The position numbers and the translations under genes were made by a program. A stretch of 64,000 nucleotides of DNA, from NCBI GenBank assembly GCA_036346405.1, contig CM070563.1:30886816-30950815 (forward strand). Reading direction: 5' to 3'. The notes below the pieces were generated by a model. The model made no database searches and was not told where the DNA came from. It saw only the letters and a list, made by a program, of their open reading frames with translations. Source of the DNA: Phyllostachys edulis (lineage: Eukaryota > Streptophyta > Magnoliopsida > Poales > Poaceae). Shown here in pieces: positions 47,387 to 59,621 of this stretch. The first letter of the stretch is position 1; every line of letters starts with the position of its first letter.

Positions 47387-48602
47387 AAGAGTTGGTGTCA
47401 CAGCGAGGAATTGAAGAAAATTGCACCGTGCTGGAGATGGAGACAAAGGAGGTGATTTCGGCCGAAGTTCTAGAAAAAACCAAATTCCCGATGATCCCTG
47501 TGGATGATTTACAAAATAGATTGAGGGGAAATATTCCTTATACCTTAGGACATAAGATGACGCGCATAGAAGAGGAAGGAGCTCACCGAGAGTGAAGTTG
47601 ACACGATGAAGACACTCGGTGCGCGCTCTGGACAAGCAAAACACACTTCAATGTTCCCGGCGATTCGCTACAAAGCAAGGATCCGACTTAGCCAAAATGA
47701 ATACGGCATGGAACAAGGAGAAGGATGATGGAAAAATGAGAGAAAATGCCTCAGTGGGGAAGGAGAATGAACGACCTCATCTACTTGGCCGAGAGAAGAA
47801 ATGCAGTGCTTTGAGGAGCTTCCACGACGAAAATGCAACGGAGTCAACTCATGGAGTCACTAGACTGGATGCCAACTACGGTGGCAAAATGGCGTAGGCT
47901 TGCATGGATGGAATCACACGAGCGAGCGCCACCTCCTGCTTTGTCTTTGGTGCTCTCTCGTATTTGGCGGCGGCTTGAACGAGACGAAGGGGCCGACCGG
48001 GCCTAGCTCGTCGATGGCGATGGCGGCACCAAGTCAGAGCCTGGTGCATCGGGGTCTAGCGCGTGCGAGTGGACTAGGTTGAGTCAAGTCAATTGGATTC
48101 AGATCCGACCGCAACAGTGCAAGACCCAATAGCTTGACTAAGTTTGAAATCCAAACCTCCTACTTTGACCGGTGGTTGAAAAATAGCAAACAAATTTATA
48201 AAATTCTAAAAATTTTCAGAGTGGTTTCTGGGATTACATAGAACTCATATAAATTTTCTAAACACACTGTTCATAATATACCTGCTTATTTTAAAATCCT
48301 TTAAAGAAAGATACTTATATAATGAACATGGATTTTTCTCAAGGTCAAGTTGAATTCTAAAAATTTGAGAAAAATCATATTTATTCATGATAATTATTCT
48401 AGTATTTAAATAAATTATTTTCCAGAGATCTTCATAAGCATTTATCACTATTTTCAATTAGAGATTCAATTTGAGTTATTTGTTTTAGTTTGATTTGAAT
48501 TTTTCAAATGCAATAATTTAGGCATATGCTCCAAAAAATAACATGCATGCTCATGAGATGCATCTAAATTCCATATAAAAGAAATAGGATTGTGGCAACC
48601 AC

Positions 48603-48767
48603 GTCATCGTCGGAACACGTCATCTTCCCCGTTGCTGGTCGCACCTCGTGTCGTCGTTCCCGCCGCTCCAGTGAGGTGCCTGCCTAACCAACCACGTCAT
48701 ATCGTGTTCCCAAGTAACTAGTTCATTTCCCCTCAATCAATTTTGCATTTCATCGTAGTTCGTCACC
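48603..48767 (+). other. Middle piece of the older interrupted LTR
   Basis: C-rich, leader-like sequence between LTR G and the Copia 3' LTR, comparable to the C-rich part before 36457. It is too short and diverged for a firm assignment. Confidence 0.35.
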
Positions 48768-50104
48768 GACATAGGGCCGATCAGATCGAACTACAGAGTA
48801 ACAGTAACTTCCGCAGTAATCATTTCTACAGAGTTTATCTGTTATGTCAGGTCCGGTTAGTCCGCCCACTCAAGGTCCGGTTAGACCGGGTTCAAAGATT
48901 TCCAAATCATAGAAAACATGCCACTGGAAAAAGCTGATCGCGTCGGTTAGTGTGGGGTTTTGGTCTGACCGGTGAACACACTGCAGTTAGTCTGGCATGG
49001 AAAATTTAGTAGCAAGTTAGAAAACAACCCTCTCTGGAAAAATCTAACCGCGCCAATGAACCAGAGGTCCGGTCAATCCGACCCTCCAACCACGGTTAGT
49101 CCCGGTTACCAAAACAGAGAAGGGATGAACAAAATCAAGGCTCTCTAGAGAATGCCGACCACCCTACTCAGATCGAGGTTCCGATCAATATGGGCTACCC
49201 ACTGCGGTTAGTCAGGTCAAGGAATTAAAAAACTGAATTTGCAAACCACTTCAACTCAATTTTGCAAAAACACAATTGTTAATTGATGCTCGATGCACAC
49301 AGGGGATGAAAGCAAGATTCTTAACAAGTTACAAAACATATTTGCCGACTTCTAGAATCATGCCACAAGGAATTTGATACATGGACTTAAACCATTTGCA
49401 AAACACATTCACAAACTAAAGTCACATGCTAAAAGGATTAAGCATGAGCCTCAACTATTTGCAAAACACATTTGCAAACTTTAGTATCATGCCACAAGGA
49501 ATAGGTGCATAGACCTCAACCATTTGCAAATTATAGTCGCATGCTATAAAGAGTTAATGCATGAGCTTCAACTATTTGCAAAACACATTCGCAAACAATA
49601 GCATCATGCCTAGAAGAGCTAGAGCAAGCACTAAGAGCTATCAACACATGACTTTCTCAAGATACTAGTCAAGACCCCTCTTAATAGTACGACAACCTAT
49701 ATTAGCAATCCGGTCTTCACACGAAACACCGAGATCGGTAAAATGACTAACAAATAAATCCTTAGCCTATGCTAGTCATACATTTGCCTTAAGCATCTGT
49801 CTTGGAGTGATCACTTGATGACGAATATCTGTTCTCCAAGTCCAGGTTCTTGATTTGAATATCATCAACACATGATGATCTTCTTCACTTTGGGATCTTT
49901 TTTGGAATATTATCAACACGTGATGACATCCTTCATCCCGAGTCTTAACTTGATGATAATCAACTCACGACGCCACCCAAAAGTCTTCCTCATCATGGGA
50001 CTCAACCTGTTTTACCAACTCATGGAAAATATTAGTACACATGACGATTGTCATTAATTACCAAAATACTCCATTAACACATAATGGCGGGTCTAGATTC
50101 CTCA
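48768..50104 (-). repeat. 3' LTR of the Copia element, truncated
   Basis: Aligns with 60420-61803 over about 1.34 kb at high but clearly imperfect identity. The last ~800 bp (reverse-strand sense) are missing. It contains many GGTCCGGTTAGACCGG-like words. Confidence 0.8.
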
Positions 50105-50125
50105 ATCTCCCTCTTTTTGGTAATT
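50105..50125 (-). other. Polypurine tract of the Copia element
   Basis: On the reverse strand: ACCAAAAAGAGGGAGAT just before the LTR start TGAGGAATC, preceded by TTGTCATCAATT. This matches the CAAAAAGGGGGAGATTG pattern of SIRE-type elements. Confidence 0.75.
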
Positions 50126-50775
50126 GATGACAATCCCAAACAAATAAGGAATTTAGAGTTGATTTACGAGTATACATTGAGTACAAAACAAATTGTATAC
50201 TCTAGGATAGGCTTTGATAGCAATTAACTCATTTGTGATAAGTCAAAAAAGATTTTGAATCAATTGCTAGCAAAACCACAATATATAGATTAAAGTCCCC
50301 CTAAACATGTGCATATGAGATTTGAAGGAAATTTATGCACACACGTGGATTTTATGAATTTTGGTGGAGTTTCCCCTATATGTTGAATTCAACGAAGCAT
50401 GTCATAGCAAATAAGATATCATCAAGAATTTAAATATGCATGCAATAAGATAAAGATCCATAATAACCATATTTTGGATAATGATACAAATAGATAGCAT
50501 ATGTTATAACACCAGTCATAAAAAACATCCAAATGCCCAAAATATGTCTAAGAGCCATACAAGGTTCAATAAGTTTATAAAAGATATTACAAGAAAGAGT
50601 ACTAAGTTTATCCTTATAAGACAAGGTCAATTGACCACAATAAGAGAAACACTAAGCTCTCAAACTTCCCTTCTTCTCTGAATTCTTATTCTTCTCCTCC
50701 TTTGGCATCAATTACCAAAAGGGACTCTTCCAAGAAACCCTAGGAAGGATAAGGGGTGTTGCTTGGTTTGTATTC

Positions 50776-51730
50776 CTAATGAATTTCATCACAGGGAGAG
50801 ATGAAGTTAAACTTGTCTTGAATCGACTTTATGATGTAGGGAACATAATAAATACTCTTCTCCGTATCCCTCTTTGATAGTGCTATCTCTGTTATGATGA
50901 AGCCCACAACATCAAACTTGGTGCCCTTTAAAATGTGATTGATAACATTCCAAGCCCTGCCATGAATCTCATTATTGATGCCGCCTCTTGGAAAGAATGT
51001 TGCTCTCATTATGCTATTTATGATGCTAGGAAGGGGTAGAAGCCTGGTCACTTTTCCACGCACAAAACTATGGGAAGCATCATATAGCTCATCTATTAGA
51101 GTCAAATCCCAAGGATCCTCAAGGTGTACCTTAAAGCTCTGAATTTTAGGGATTAGCTAGGATTCATGACGGCCTGTCTTGGAGCACTGAGTTGCTGTGT
51201 GGCAATCATCCAAGTGAGAGAATCATATTTGAGAGAGACATGGACTGTGGCAAAGAATTGCTTGATGGTCTTGGAGTGATAGTCGCACTTTAATGTCACA
51301 AAGTTATCCAATTTCACTCGGCGAAAAAGATGATGGAGTCCATTGTAGAGAGGATTCTGATCGAGATAACTCCATATCACATATTCATGATTTGTGAATT
51401 TCTTCTTCTCATACACATGATAAAAGACACATACACATGATAAAAGACATCCTCTTGGAATTTAGTATGGAAGATTGCTTCGGTTGCATTTTTGGGAAGA
51501 AGAAAGTGATTTGCGAGTCTCAAAGTAGTATACTTCTCAGTTTTGATCCTTCTCTCATCCACAGCAAAGAAAGGAGTTAGATTCGGCAAATAGTCCTCAT
51601 CACTACTATCATTGTCTGTTTGTACACTACTGTCACTCATTACTTCTTCTTCTTCAATCTCCTCTTCAGACCTATCCTGAATTGGCGCTTTTCCTTTTGA
51701 CGACGAGGAGGGAGCAGAGTTTTGTGGCAT
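50776..51730 (-). pseudogene. 3' ORF of the Copia element, frameshifted
   Basis: The reverse-strand start at 51730 gives 'MPQNSAPSSSSKGKAPIQ', followed by an acidic run (EEEIEEEEVMSDSS) and then 'LTPFFAVDERRIKT'. A tandem duplication of 20 bp (51411-51430 and 51431-51450, ATACACATGATAAAAGACA) shifts the frame. The next frame has 'VSLKYDSLTWMIATQQ'. After another break, 50776-51105 reads 'LLPLPSIINSIMRATFFPRG', then 'FDVVGFIITEIALS' and 'YYVPYIIKSIQDKF'. This resembles the 'putative plant transposon protein' domain often found in grass retroelements, in the place where SIRE elements carry an extra ORF. Its function is unknown. Confidence 0.6.
51411..51450. repeat. 20-bp tandem duplication breaking the 3' ORF
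   Basis: ATACACATGATAAAAGACAC is followed directly by ATACACATGATAAAAGACAT. The two copies differ at one base. The length is not a multiple of three. Confidence 0.9.
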
Positions 51731-52014
51731 TTTCGCTATGAAAAGAGTACAGGGATTAACAAGGGAGTTCACACACAGTCGGACCACTGCCTTGACCGGT
51801 CAGACCGCCATAGTACGACCTGTTAGACCACATGATCGTAAGAGTCAGAGAGGAAAACGTTTCGGGCCTGAAAAAGGAAGTTTCGCTCGATGAACCGTTC
51901 AGACCGCTGGGCATGGTGTGGTTAGACCGGAAAGCTAGCGGTCAAACCACCTGGGGCGGCCGATCAGATCGACTGAGACTGAACTTGACAACAGATTCAG
52001 TGCTGAATTTTGGA

Positions 52015-55000
52015 TGTAACATCCCAAACTTGGGTTTGTATTTCAAATGTATAAAAATAAGAATAATTTAAAACTTTGATGCATCATGTTGTTATTTGAA
52101 TTTTCTAGAAATTCTTTCAAAGGATTTGTTGATTTCAAAAACTTAATGATTCAATTGACTAGAAGCATAATCCTTGAAGACTTTTAAAACAAATCTTGTG
52201 ATAATCCTCTGGAATTATTTTTACCAGGTTCTAGATCATTTTAGTGACTCTCCTAAAAATTTCATAATTTTTAGATTTTATTTGCTATTTTTAAGGGGGT
52301 AGTCAAACCAATTAGATCCTTACTCAAACCCTAGGGCCAAACGTTGAGAGATTTCTAGAGAATAATGCATTGCATGAAAACCTCTGGAAATTTTATACAA
52401 GGTTAATCATAGAGTTAGTAATCTCCCATCTCAACCTAACTTCCAAAAATCAACTAAGCACTGTTTAGGTTTAGGTTAGACCCGAGTCACTTGGTTGAAC
52501 CCAACCGTCTTCACATTCGAACCAGTACAAACTGATGCAAAGCTATTTGGACCATCTGATTTGATATCAACCATCCGATTTGATCGGAGCCGTTCGGACC
52601 GTCCGAACGAGTGACGCGTACGGACCGTCCGATCTCGATCGGACCATTCAGATTTCGTAGTTTGATCAGCCCCGGTCGGTCTGAACGTTCCAACTCGGGC
52701 CAACTGATCTGACCCAACCCACTCATCAAACCTGACTGAGCCACTTTTGTCTTGTGTAGCTGACTGGTGGGCCCCGCTGCGCAGCTCTTCGCCTCCACGT
52801 CGTGAGCGGCGCTACGCTAGCTCGCCCGCGCTCGCCATGGCCGCCAATGCGTCATCTTCAACTGGCTGCCACTAGTTTTTGACGCGCGCACCCAGTTTTG
52901 CAACCTCGATCGCGTCATCACACCTACTCCCATCGACTCACGTCCCCTCAGCTTGTCCATGGCCGAGCCATGAACCAAGCTCACCGTGGAGCTCCCTTCT
53001 CGTGTTTCTCCGCCCCAGAGCTTATAAAATCTCCTCAATGGCCTCATTATCTTCTTTCTGTCACTCCCGAACCATCCCCACCTCCGTTTCCCTCTTCCAC
53101 CAAAAGAAATCGCGAAGAGCCTGAGCTCTCAAATTCCGGCCGCTGCACCTCATCGTCATTTCACCTGACTAGTGGTTCTTCAGCAATTCTTTTCACATCA
53201 TATCATGTCACAGGATCCTAGAAGGGTTTCCCCTAACTTAATTTCACCTTTTATCCTCAAGGACTGCCGTAATTTGGAGTTCCTCTATTTTAGCCAAAAA
53301 CGTTCATCTTCGTCCCTAACTCCAGCCGGTGAGTCGTTAACCGAATTCTTTGCAATATCACCGTCTATTGACCTCAATTGAGCTTCCCCTACCTCCTTTT
53401 CCCTTCCTCCTTGCTCAGGTAAAGCTCCCCATGTGGAAGCGTCGCCGTCGCCCTCGGTTCATCGTCGCTAGCACGACTTCGGCTAGCTCATCCTCCCTGT
53501 TCAACTCTGGTATGACCTTAGTGATCTTTAGTAGCTAGTGCACATGCTAAATCGCTGAGAGCTTTGCCTTAGAACGGTTGCCATATTTCCCGTAGATCCT
53601 CCTCCGCTCCACCTCATCGCGTCGCCGTTTCAGCTCGTCTCCGGCGACGCTCCGGCCACCGTCGGGTTCGCAATAGCATGAGGATTCCATTTTGGCCTCT
53701 GGCTGGCACCGCCATGGGCTCCTTCACCAGTGATTGGCTGGAGAAGATCGCGGCCGGAAGCGCCTCTATGTTGTTGGATTTGTGCATTTACTGTAGCTTA
53801 ATGATTAGGGCTAAATCTTGGTCGTTAGGACACAGTTAATGCTTAGTTTAATTCAATGATCGGTTAGATTTTTGTAATGAGTAGGTGACGCATGGGTCCA
53901 ACCGTTAAGTGTATAGTAACCCCTTGTGTGGACCGGTGAACCACTGTTCGGTGGAATTCAGTCCACGCACTATTTGGGTGAACCGTGTCTATGACACGTG
54001 GGACCCGTTTGTCAGCAGCAATGTACTTCCGTAAAGTAAAAGAAAAGGAACCCTGTGGTGTAGGACCCTTTGTCAGTGGCATAGGTTAGCTCAGCTCGGG
54101 TATAAAAAGTGCTATATGCTTTTATGTCTTCCGAAATGCTTTATTTGTGTACTGAAAATTGCTTAGACTTCAAAATTTCATAAGTAATTCATTTTAACTC
54201 CATTTTATATAAAACAAAATTTGTTGGTTTCATTTTTAAATGTACTTTAATCTAAAATTGGTTTGAGTCATGCTTCTATTCCAGAAAATGTTGTTAGTAG
54301 AATTATCTTTGGTTAAGCATTATTTCTTGCACTTAAAATTGTTTTAACTTGAAAAATGCATAAGTATTTCTCTGTAACTCCTATTTGAGTGAACTCAAGC
54401 TTGATGGATTCCTCTATCAGTGTACTTTAATGTAGAATAGGTTTTAAACATGTTGCTATCTCTGAAAATCTAGTTTTACAATTGATTTGTGCACTACTTT
54501 CATGCCTTTGAAAAATCCTGGAAAATTCATTTTAACTCAAATGAAGTGAACCAAATTTGTTGTTCTTAGACTGTCATGCTCTATCTTTCATTAAATTTTC
54601 TTTTTCACCAACTCTCTGAAAAAATTTCGCATGAACAGTAACCGAAAGTTGTTATTCTTGATTTTTTTCCCGTCAGTTTTGTTTTGGCTATATCTTTTGC
54701 ATGCAACATCCAAATCGATTGATTTTTGTTGCTAAATTCATTTAAAATATTGATCTATCTTCTGTGTAAATTTCATGATTTTTGGATGATATTGAATTTT
54801 TTAGTTTATTCGGCGTTATTCGTTCTTATTGGTTCTTTTCGCTCCTTCGATAGGTTCTAACAAATTCATTGAGTACAAGAGTGATCCTCTGTAGCAAGCG
54901 AGTTATCTCCAGCAAGGCAAGTAGTTCTTCCTTTGATGCACGTTGATCCTATTATGTTCGCATGCTAATATATTTCAATTTCAACTGTATGTATACATGC

Positions 55001-56559
55001 TATGTTGACAAGTATTTTCTCAGTTCACGATAGTTTACCTAAATAGTTACTTGAACTATAGGTAAACATCCATCCTTTACCACTGAGCCTAGGTTTATAT
55101 CTGCTGTGATTTAGAGCTTGATGGATGGGCTCTAGTCATTTTATATTTAGTATGCGAGTTGTTGTCGCTTAGCCATGCCTAGAACGGTAGTCTGGCGATC
55201 ATCGCTTTGGCGATGGTCATTTTATCATCACTATAAATACTTGGGTCAGGGTACTCATGTATATAATGTATTTGGAAAACTAAAACTGAAAATAAAATAT
55301 TTTAGACTTGGGCACATTAGTTGGATGGTGTGCTGTTAGGTGTGTGCTTAGTGCCTGAGTCAATAAGCACCGAACATCTTGTTACATTGATACAAGCATT
55401 ATAGTGTGCATTCCACATGAGGGTATTGAGAACCCCTCTTGACTTAGTACTTGGCGTGTGTTTGCTCCGAGTCGCAGGTGGTGGGTGTGTGTGTTGTGTT
55501 AAAAAGAATGGTTCTATGTGTGTTGGGTGTGGGGGTGGGTTCCTATCTAGGTTCTCCACACCGAGGGGCATCCGCAGTTGTCCTAGGCTCTACCCAAAGG
55601 GGTAGTTGATATAGGCTTTACCGATGACTTCGACACAACGTATGGTTTCTATCCATATGGGCGGCTTGTAGCTCATGCATTATATTGAAAAACGTCTCGT
55701 AGGACTTAGCCTTGCCGGCATACTATAGCTCGGCGAAAAGGCGGTATGGTGTGTGGGTATAGTTGTACACCCCTGCAGAGTTTAATCCATTCGAATAGCC
55801 AATTCCTTGGTTATGGACACACTTGGAGAGGTCTTTCAAGAGTTAGACTATAATATTTTCAATAAAACTTGAAATCGGGTGGTACAAATGGGTAATTCGT
55901 GCTATGTTGTGGTGGTTGTTGGGAAGTCACCTCTAGGATGTTAATTATGATTATAATTGTTGTCTCGCTATTGTTTAAATGAATAAAAATAGTTTTGTTA
56001 AATTGCCTTCAATCTATTACACTGTTGCAAATGAAACATTGCTTTGTGCTTAAAATGAACCCTATGGCCTTCTACTTTGATTCAGCTTGCATGTAGCTAT
56101 GTATAGGTTTGTTATTCAAAAGTCTTGCGAGTACGTTTTTGTACTCAACTGCATTGTCTATTTGCTGCAGAGGAGGTTGACCCCCAAGGGGTTAACTATT
56201 GTGAGACCGACTTCATGCAGGACGACTAGCTTGGCGGCCCGGTCGGTTGCCTTGTGGGTAAGGGCAAACCAGTTGGCTTTTGTTTATCACCATCTTATGG
56301 CTTTTGTTTCCGCTGCTACTTTAGTTATTTACTTTGTTATTTGGCCAGTCGACCCCTTTTGTAATAACTCTATTATGTGTATGTCTTTTGTGATATTGTT
56401 GTAATCTTGTGTGGAATTGATGCTTGATTTTGTGAGGTGTATATGTACTGCTGTCTTGGGGGTACATGTTACACCGAGAGTCAGGATATTTTGATTTGTA
56501 ATGCTAGGACCAATTAGATGGTGAAGTGTTACAAGTTAAATACCCCGGGGACTCTCACA
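52015..56559 (+). mobile_element. Solo LTR D (4,545 bp), uninterrupted
   Basis: It begins TGTAACATCCCAAAC and ends GGGGACTCTCACA, with perfect duplication TTGGA (52010-52014 and 56560-56564). It matches the plan of LTR 1: 'CCGTTCGGACCGTCCGAACG' words (52590), TATA box (53023), C-rich leader, 'AAGGCAAGTAGTTC' (54917), core palindrome (55787-55798, one base changed) and 'TCTTGCGAGTACG' (56123). The reading frames at 52898-53540 are leader sequence. It sits inside the Copia element, which is therefore older. Confidence 0.92.
53023..53029 (+). promoter_or_regulatory. TATA box of solo LTR D
   Basis: TATAAAA in a C-rich setting (CCCAGAGCT before, TCTCCTCAATGG after), at the same relative place as in LTR 1. 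Confidence 0.5.
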
Positions 56560-56564
56560 TTGGA

Positions 56565-57597
56565 GAAACAATGGAAATGTTGTAATTTGCTCCAAATTTT
56601 CACTCAAACAACAACATAAACATATTTGGAACATTTTCAACTAATATAGCCCTTTTAAAGTCCAGTTTTCAAATAGTTTTTATAAATTAAGCTTTTGTTT
56701 TCACAAAGAGAACTAGTTTTCATGAAACTTCCCCAAAGAGCCAAATTGAGCATTTGATGGTATTTAAAGCATCTAATTGCATGCATGAGTCATGAATACC
56801 ATGATGGATCTATTTATATGAATGATTTTGGCTCAAAAGGCAAAACTCACTTATGTGCTAGAAAGTGACCACTTAGGTCAAAATAGCATTTTGGATGAGT
56901 TTCAAAATCAAATAACTTTTGCTAAGTTGGCCTTTGGAATCTTTTGAATATAAAAAGGTTTAGAATAGCCAACTCTAGGATATTCCTTTTGGGATGGATT
57001 TTAAATTTCTTTTAGAATAGATTTTACACAAAAATCTAGTTTATGTCAAAAACAAGATAATATGATCTAGAATTTTGGCTAGAAGCTTATTTTTGCTTAA
57101 ACTAGGTTTTTCCTGAGTCACATCCTTTGGGAAACCTTTGAAAAAGCATTTGTATATATTTTGCAACTAGTTTTCCAAAGCATTACTAATATTTATGAAT
57201 GTTTTGACTTTTGGCTAAAAGACTCAATTTTGAAAAACATTACTAGCACTTAATTTATGGGCACACATGGGGATGTGATAAACATGAATATGACTGAGCA
57301 CTCTCGCTTGATGTGCCACTTCTATCTTGCTCAAGATTGCAATAGTGAAGATTTTGAACAAGAGCAATAACACAATTTTTGAAAAGAATTTTCATGAATG
57401 CATCCTACACAAGGCTAAGGGCTAGATACTTCAAAGTAAGTACTTGTTATTGAAATAACATTGGTTCTTGATGTGAAATGATTATCCTCAAGCTAGCCTC
57501 CAATTTGATATATGGTGGAATCCACCTTTATTTGAATGAACCAAGCCTCTAATGCCTCTTCAAATACCTGTTTAGCAAGTTATGCATTTTTTGGTAC
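56565..57597. other. Copia interior where pol would be expected, non-coding
   Basis: About 1 kb of AT-rich DNA between the gag remnant and LTR D. No GAG-pre-integrase, integrase or reverse transcriptase word is visible on either strand. It contains many ATTTTGG/TTTTGAAA words. It is either replacement sequence of a non-autonomous derivative or strongly decayed. Confidence 0.5.
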
Positions 57598-59564
57598 CTA
57601 AACACGGTTGGGTCCTTGAATATTAGTCACAGGAGATTTGGGCACCCAAATGGCCCTTGCAATAGATTTTGGTAAACTAACAATTCTAGCAATCATCCTA
57701 CCATTTTTATCTTTCCTAAGCAAATAATGATCATTATAAATAATATGCCTAGGAGTGTTACCCACGGGACATTGTTTACCAATGTCTCCCTTTTCCCGAC
57801 AATTGTAGCAAGTTGGACTTTTGCTTCCCCTTCTTGTCTTCTTTTCTTGCTCCTTGCTGGTTTGCCTCTTCTTTGAATGTCTTGACTTGACATCTATTTT
57901 ATTTGGGTACACCGAGACATTGTGGCCTACCAAAGCACTTGATGATTTTTGTATGTCTTTGATTGTGTCTTGTCTTGCTATTTTCTTTTTTCTTGGAAAT
58001 AAAGTCAATCACACTCTTGTCTTGCAAGCTTCTTTGCTTGTTCAATATATTAGCGAGGTTGACCTTCCCTTTGAAGCTTCTTTCCAAGTCAATTATCAAT
58101 TTCTTGACTTAGGCCTTGAACTCTTTATTTTTCTCTACAAGATTAGTTTCAACAAGTATAGAGGAAGAACAAGCATCTAATATTTATCTACAAGGAGCAT
58201 CTAACAAATCATCAGAAGAATTGGATATGCTAGCCTTAGATGTAATGCATGGGTTAGCAATCACACTTGGCATATCACCTTATAAATCACATGTTATGCC
58301 TATATCCACCTTAGAGCTAGTGACTTCCTTAAGAAGGAGAGACTCATGTTCTGCTTTTAGCACATTATAATTATTTTGAAGAGAGATATGCTCTTTCTTC
58401 AAAACTTTGAATTTTATCTTCTATTTCCCAAGATATTCATTTAAATCTTCTAGCATATCCATCAAATCATCATATGAAGATTCATCATCATTATTTACCT
58501 CATTGTTACCTTTTTTTCATGAAGCATGTAGGCATGTCAAATAGTGATGGATCCTCATTTGCATTTGAGTTGCTTGATGGATCGTCTTTTATGGATAACC
58601 CGACGAAGATATCTTCTTTTGCCATCATTCTTATTTCTTGATGACGATTTGAGCTCATCTTTATCTTCTTCCCCATAAGGACACTTTGAGGCAATGTGTC
58701 CATTTTTTTTGACAATTGTAGCACCTTAGAGTTTTGTAGTACTTTGTCTTGAAAGATGAACTTGCATTTTCATGTGAGCCACGTCTCTTCATGAGATTTT
58801 CCATTTTTCTCAAGAAAGTGGCCATTTCTTCTTTGGTATCATCATCTTCCTTGTTTTGACATTTTTTTATCATCATCTTTACCTGAATCATGTTGGGCTT
58901 TGAAGGCATGAATTCTTTTGCTTGAAGTTGAGGCCCTTTATTTGAACTCATCTTTGTCCTTCTTGTACATCTCATTTGTGATGAGATTTCCCAAAAGAGT
59001 AGTAGGAGTGATCCTTGGCAATTCGGATGAGTTGAGGGATAATGTCACCAAGGTCTCGTATTTTTCTAGTAGAGCCCTAAGCATCTTACGCACAATATCA
59101 AGATCGGTTAAATCACAAGATAGGTCTTTGAGCTCATTTACTATGTTGTTCAATTTAGAATACATCTTATTTATACCCTTATGAGGTAACATGGTAAATG
59201 ACTCATATTTGAGTTTTAACCTATGCAATTTAGCTTCCTTGACTGTGGAGGTTCCCTCATGAATTTCTATGAGAGTTGTCTAAACATCATGAATATTCTC
59301 AAGATTGCTCACTCTATTGAACTCCTCCATACTCAAAGCGCTATATAGAGTATTTAAAGCTTGAGCATCGAGTTGCGAGTTTAGCTCTTCCCTTTGAGTG
59401 GGGTTTTGTAGATCAATTGGAGTAGCAAAACCCGCATCAACAATTCTCCATAGAATTGGGCTCATGGCCTTAAAATAGATGGTCATTCTACTTTTCCAAT
59501 AAGCATAATTTGAACCATCAAAGTGTGGTGCCCTACCGGGGTGTATGATCTTTATAGTCGCCAT
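57598..59564 (-). pseudogene. Copia gag, broken
   Basis: The start at 59564 gives 'MATIKIIHPGRAPHFDGSNY' and 'YWKSRMTIYFKAMSP', the N-terminal domain of plant Copia gag (DUF4219-like). A UBN2-type part follows in 59228-58938: 'YESFTMLPHKGINKMY', 'IVNELKDL', 'MLRALLEKYETLVTLSL'. A first zinc knuckle survives as 'CYNCQKKWTHC' (about 58720). A second, 'CYNCREKGDIGKQC' (about 57800), lacks the usual His. The end 'WVPKSPVTNIQGPNRV' is a linker seen in SIRE-type elements before the polymerase part. Several frameshifts and stops exclude a working protein. Confidence 0.8.
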
Positions 59565-59607
59565 CCTTTACTCTCTAGATGGTTAAGTCTAATAAATAAG
59601 AGACTAA

Positions 59608-59619
59608 GCTCTGATACCA
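59608..59619 (-). other. Primer-binding site for initiator Met tRNA
   Basis: On the reverse strand TGGTATCAGAGC, a full match to the common Copia primer site, two bases after the LTR end CTTACA. Confidence 0.92.
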
Positions 59620-59621
59620 CT

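Larger units (their letters stand above)
36457..48597 (-). mobile_element. Solo LTR G, reversed, with two nested elements
   Basis: On the reverse strand it starts TGCCACAATCC (48597) and ends GAGGTCCCCACA (36457). The flanks ACTGC (36452-36456) and ACCAC (48598-48602) differ at two adjacent positions. Both changes are explained by decay of a single CpG in an original ACCGC. Without its insertions it is about 4.3 kb. The start aligns with LTR F (ATGCATCTCATGAGCATGCAT in both), and the inner part aligns with LTR 1 in reverse. The core palindrome is at 37423-37434. The frame at 47392-47900 lies in its leader and shows no known domain. Confidence 0.82.

Noticed and set aside
47387..47600. TTGGTGTCACAGCG after the BARE-like LTR as a primer-binding site of a Copia interior
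   Set aside because: The five bases after the LTR (AAGAG) are the target duplication, so the LTR is solo and the following sequence is LTR G; the similarity to TGGTATCAGAGC is chance.
52898..53540. Overlapping Ser/Pro/Arg-rich ORFs downstream of the TATA box in LTR D
   Set aside because: These are the transcribed leader of a solo LTR with perfect TSDs; no conserved domain is visible.
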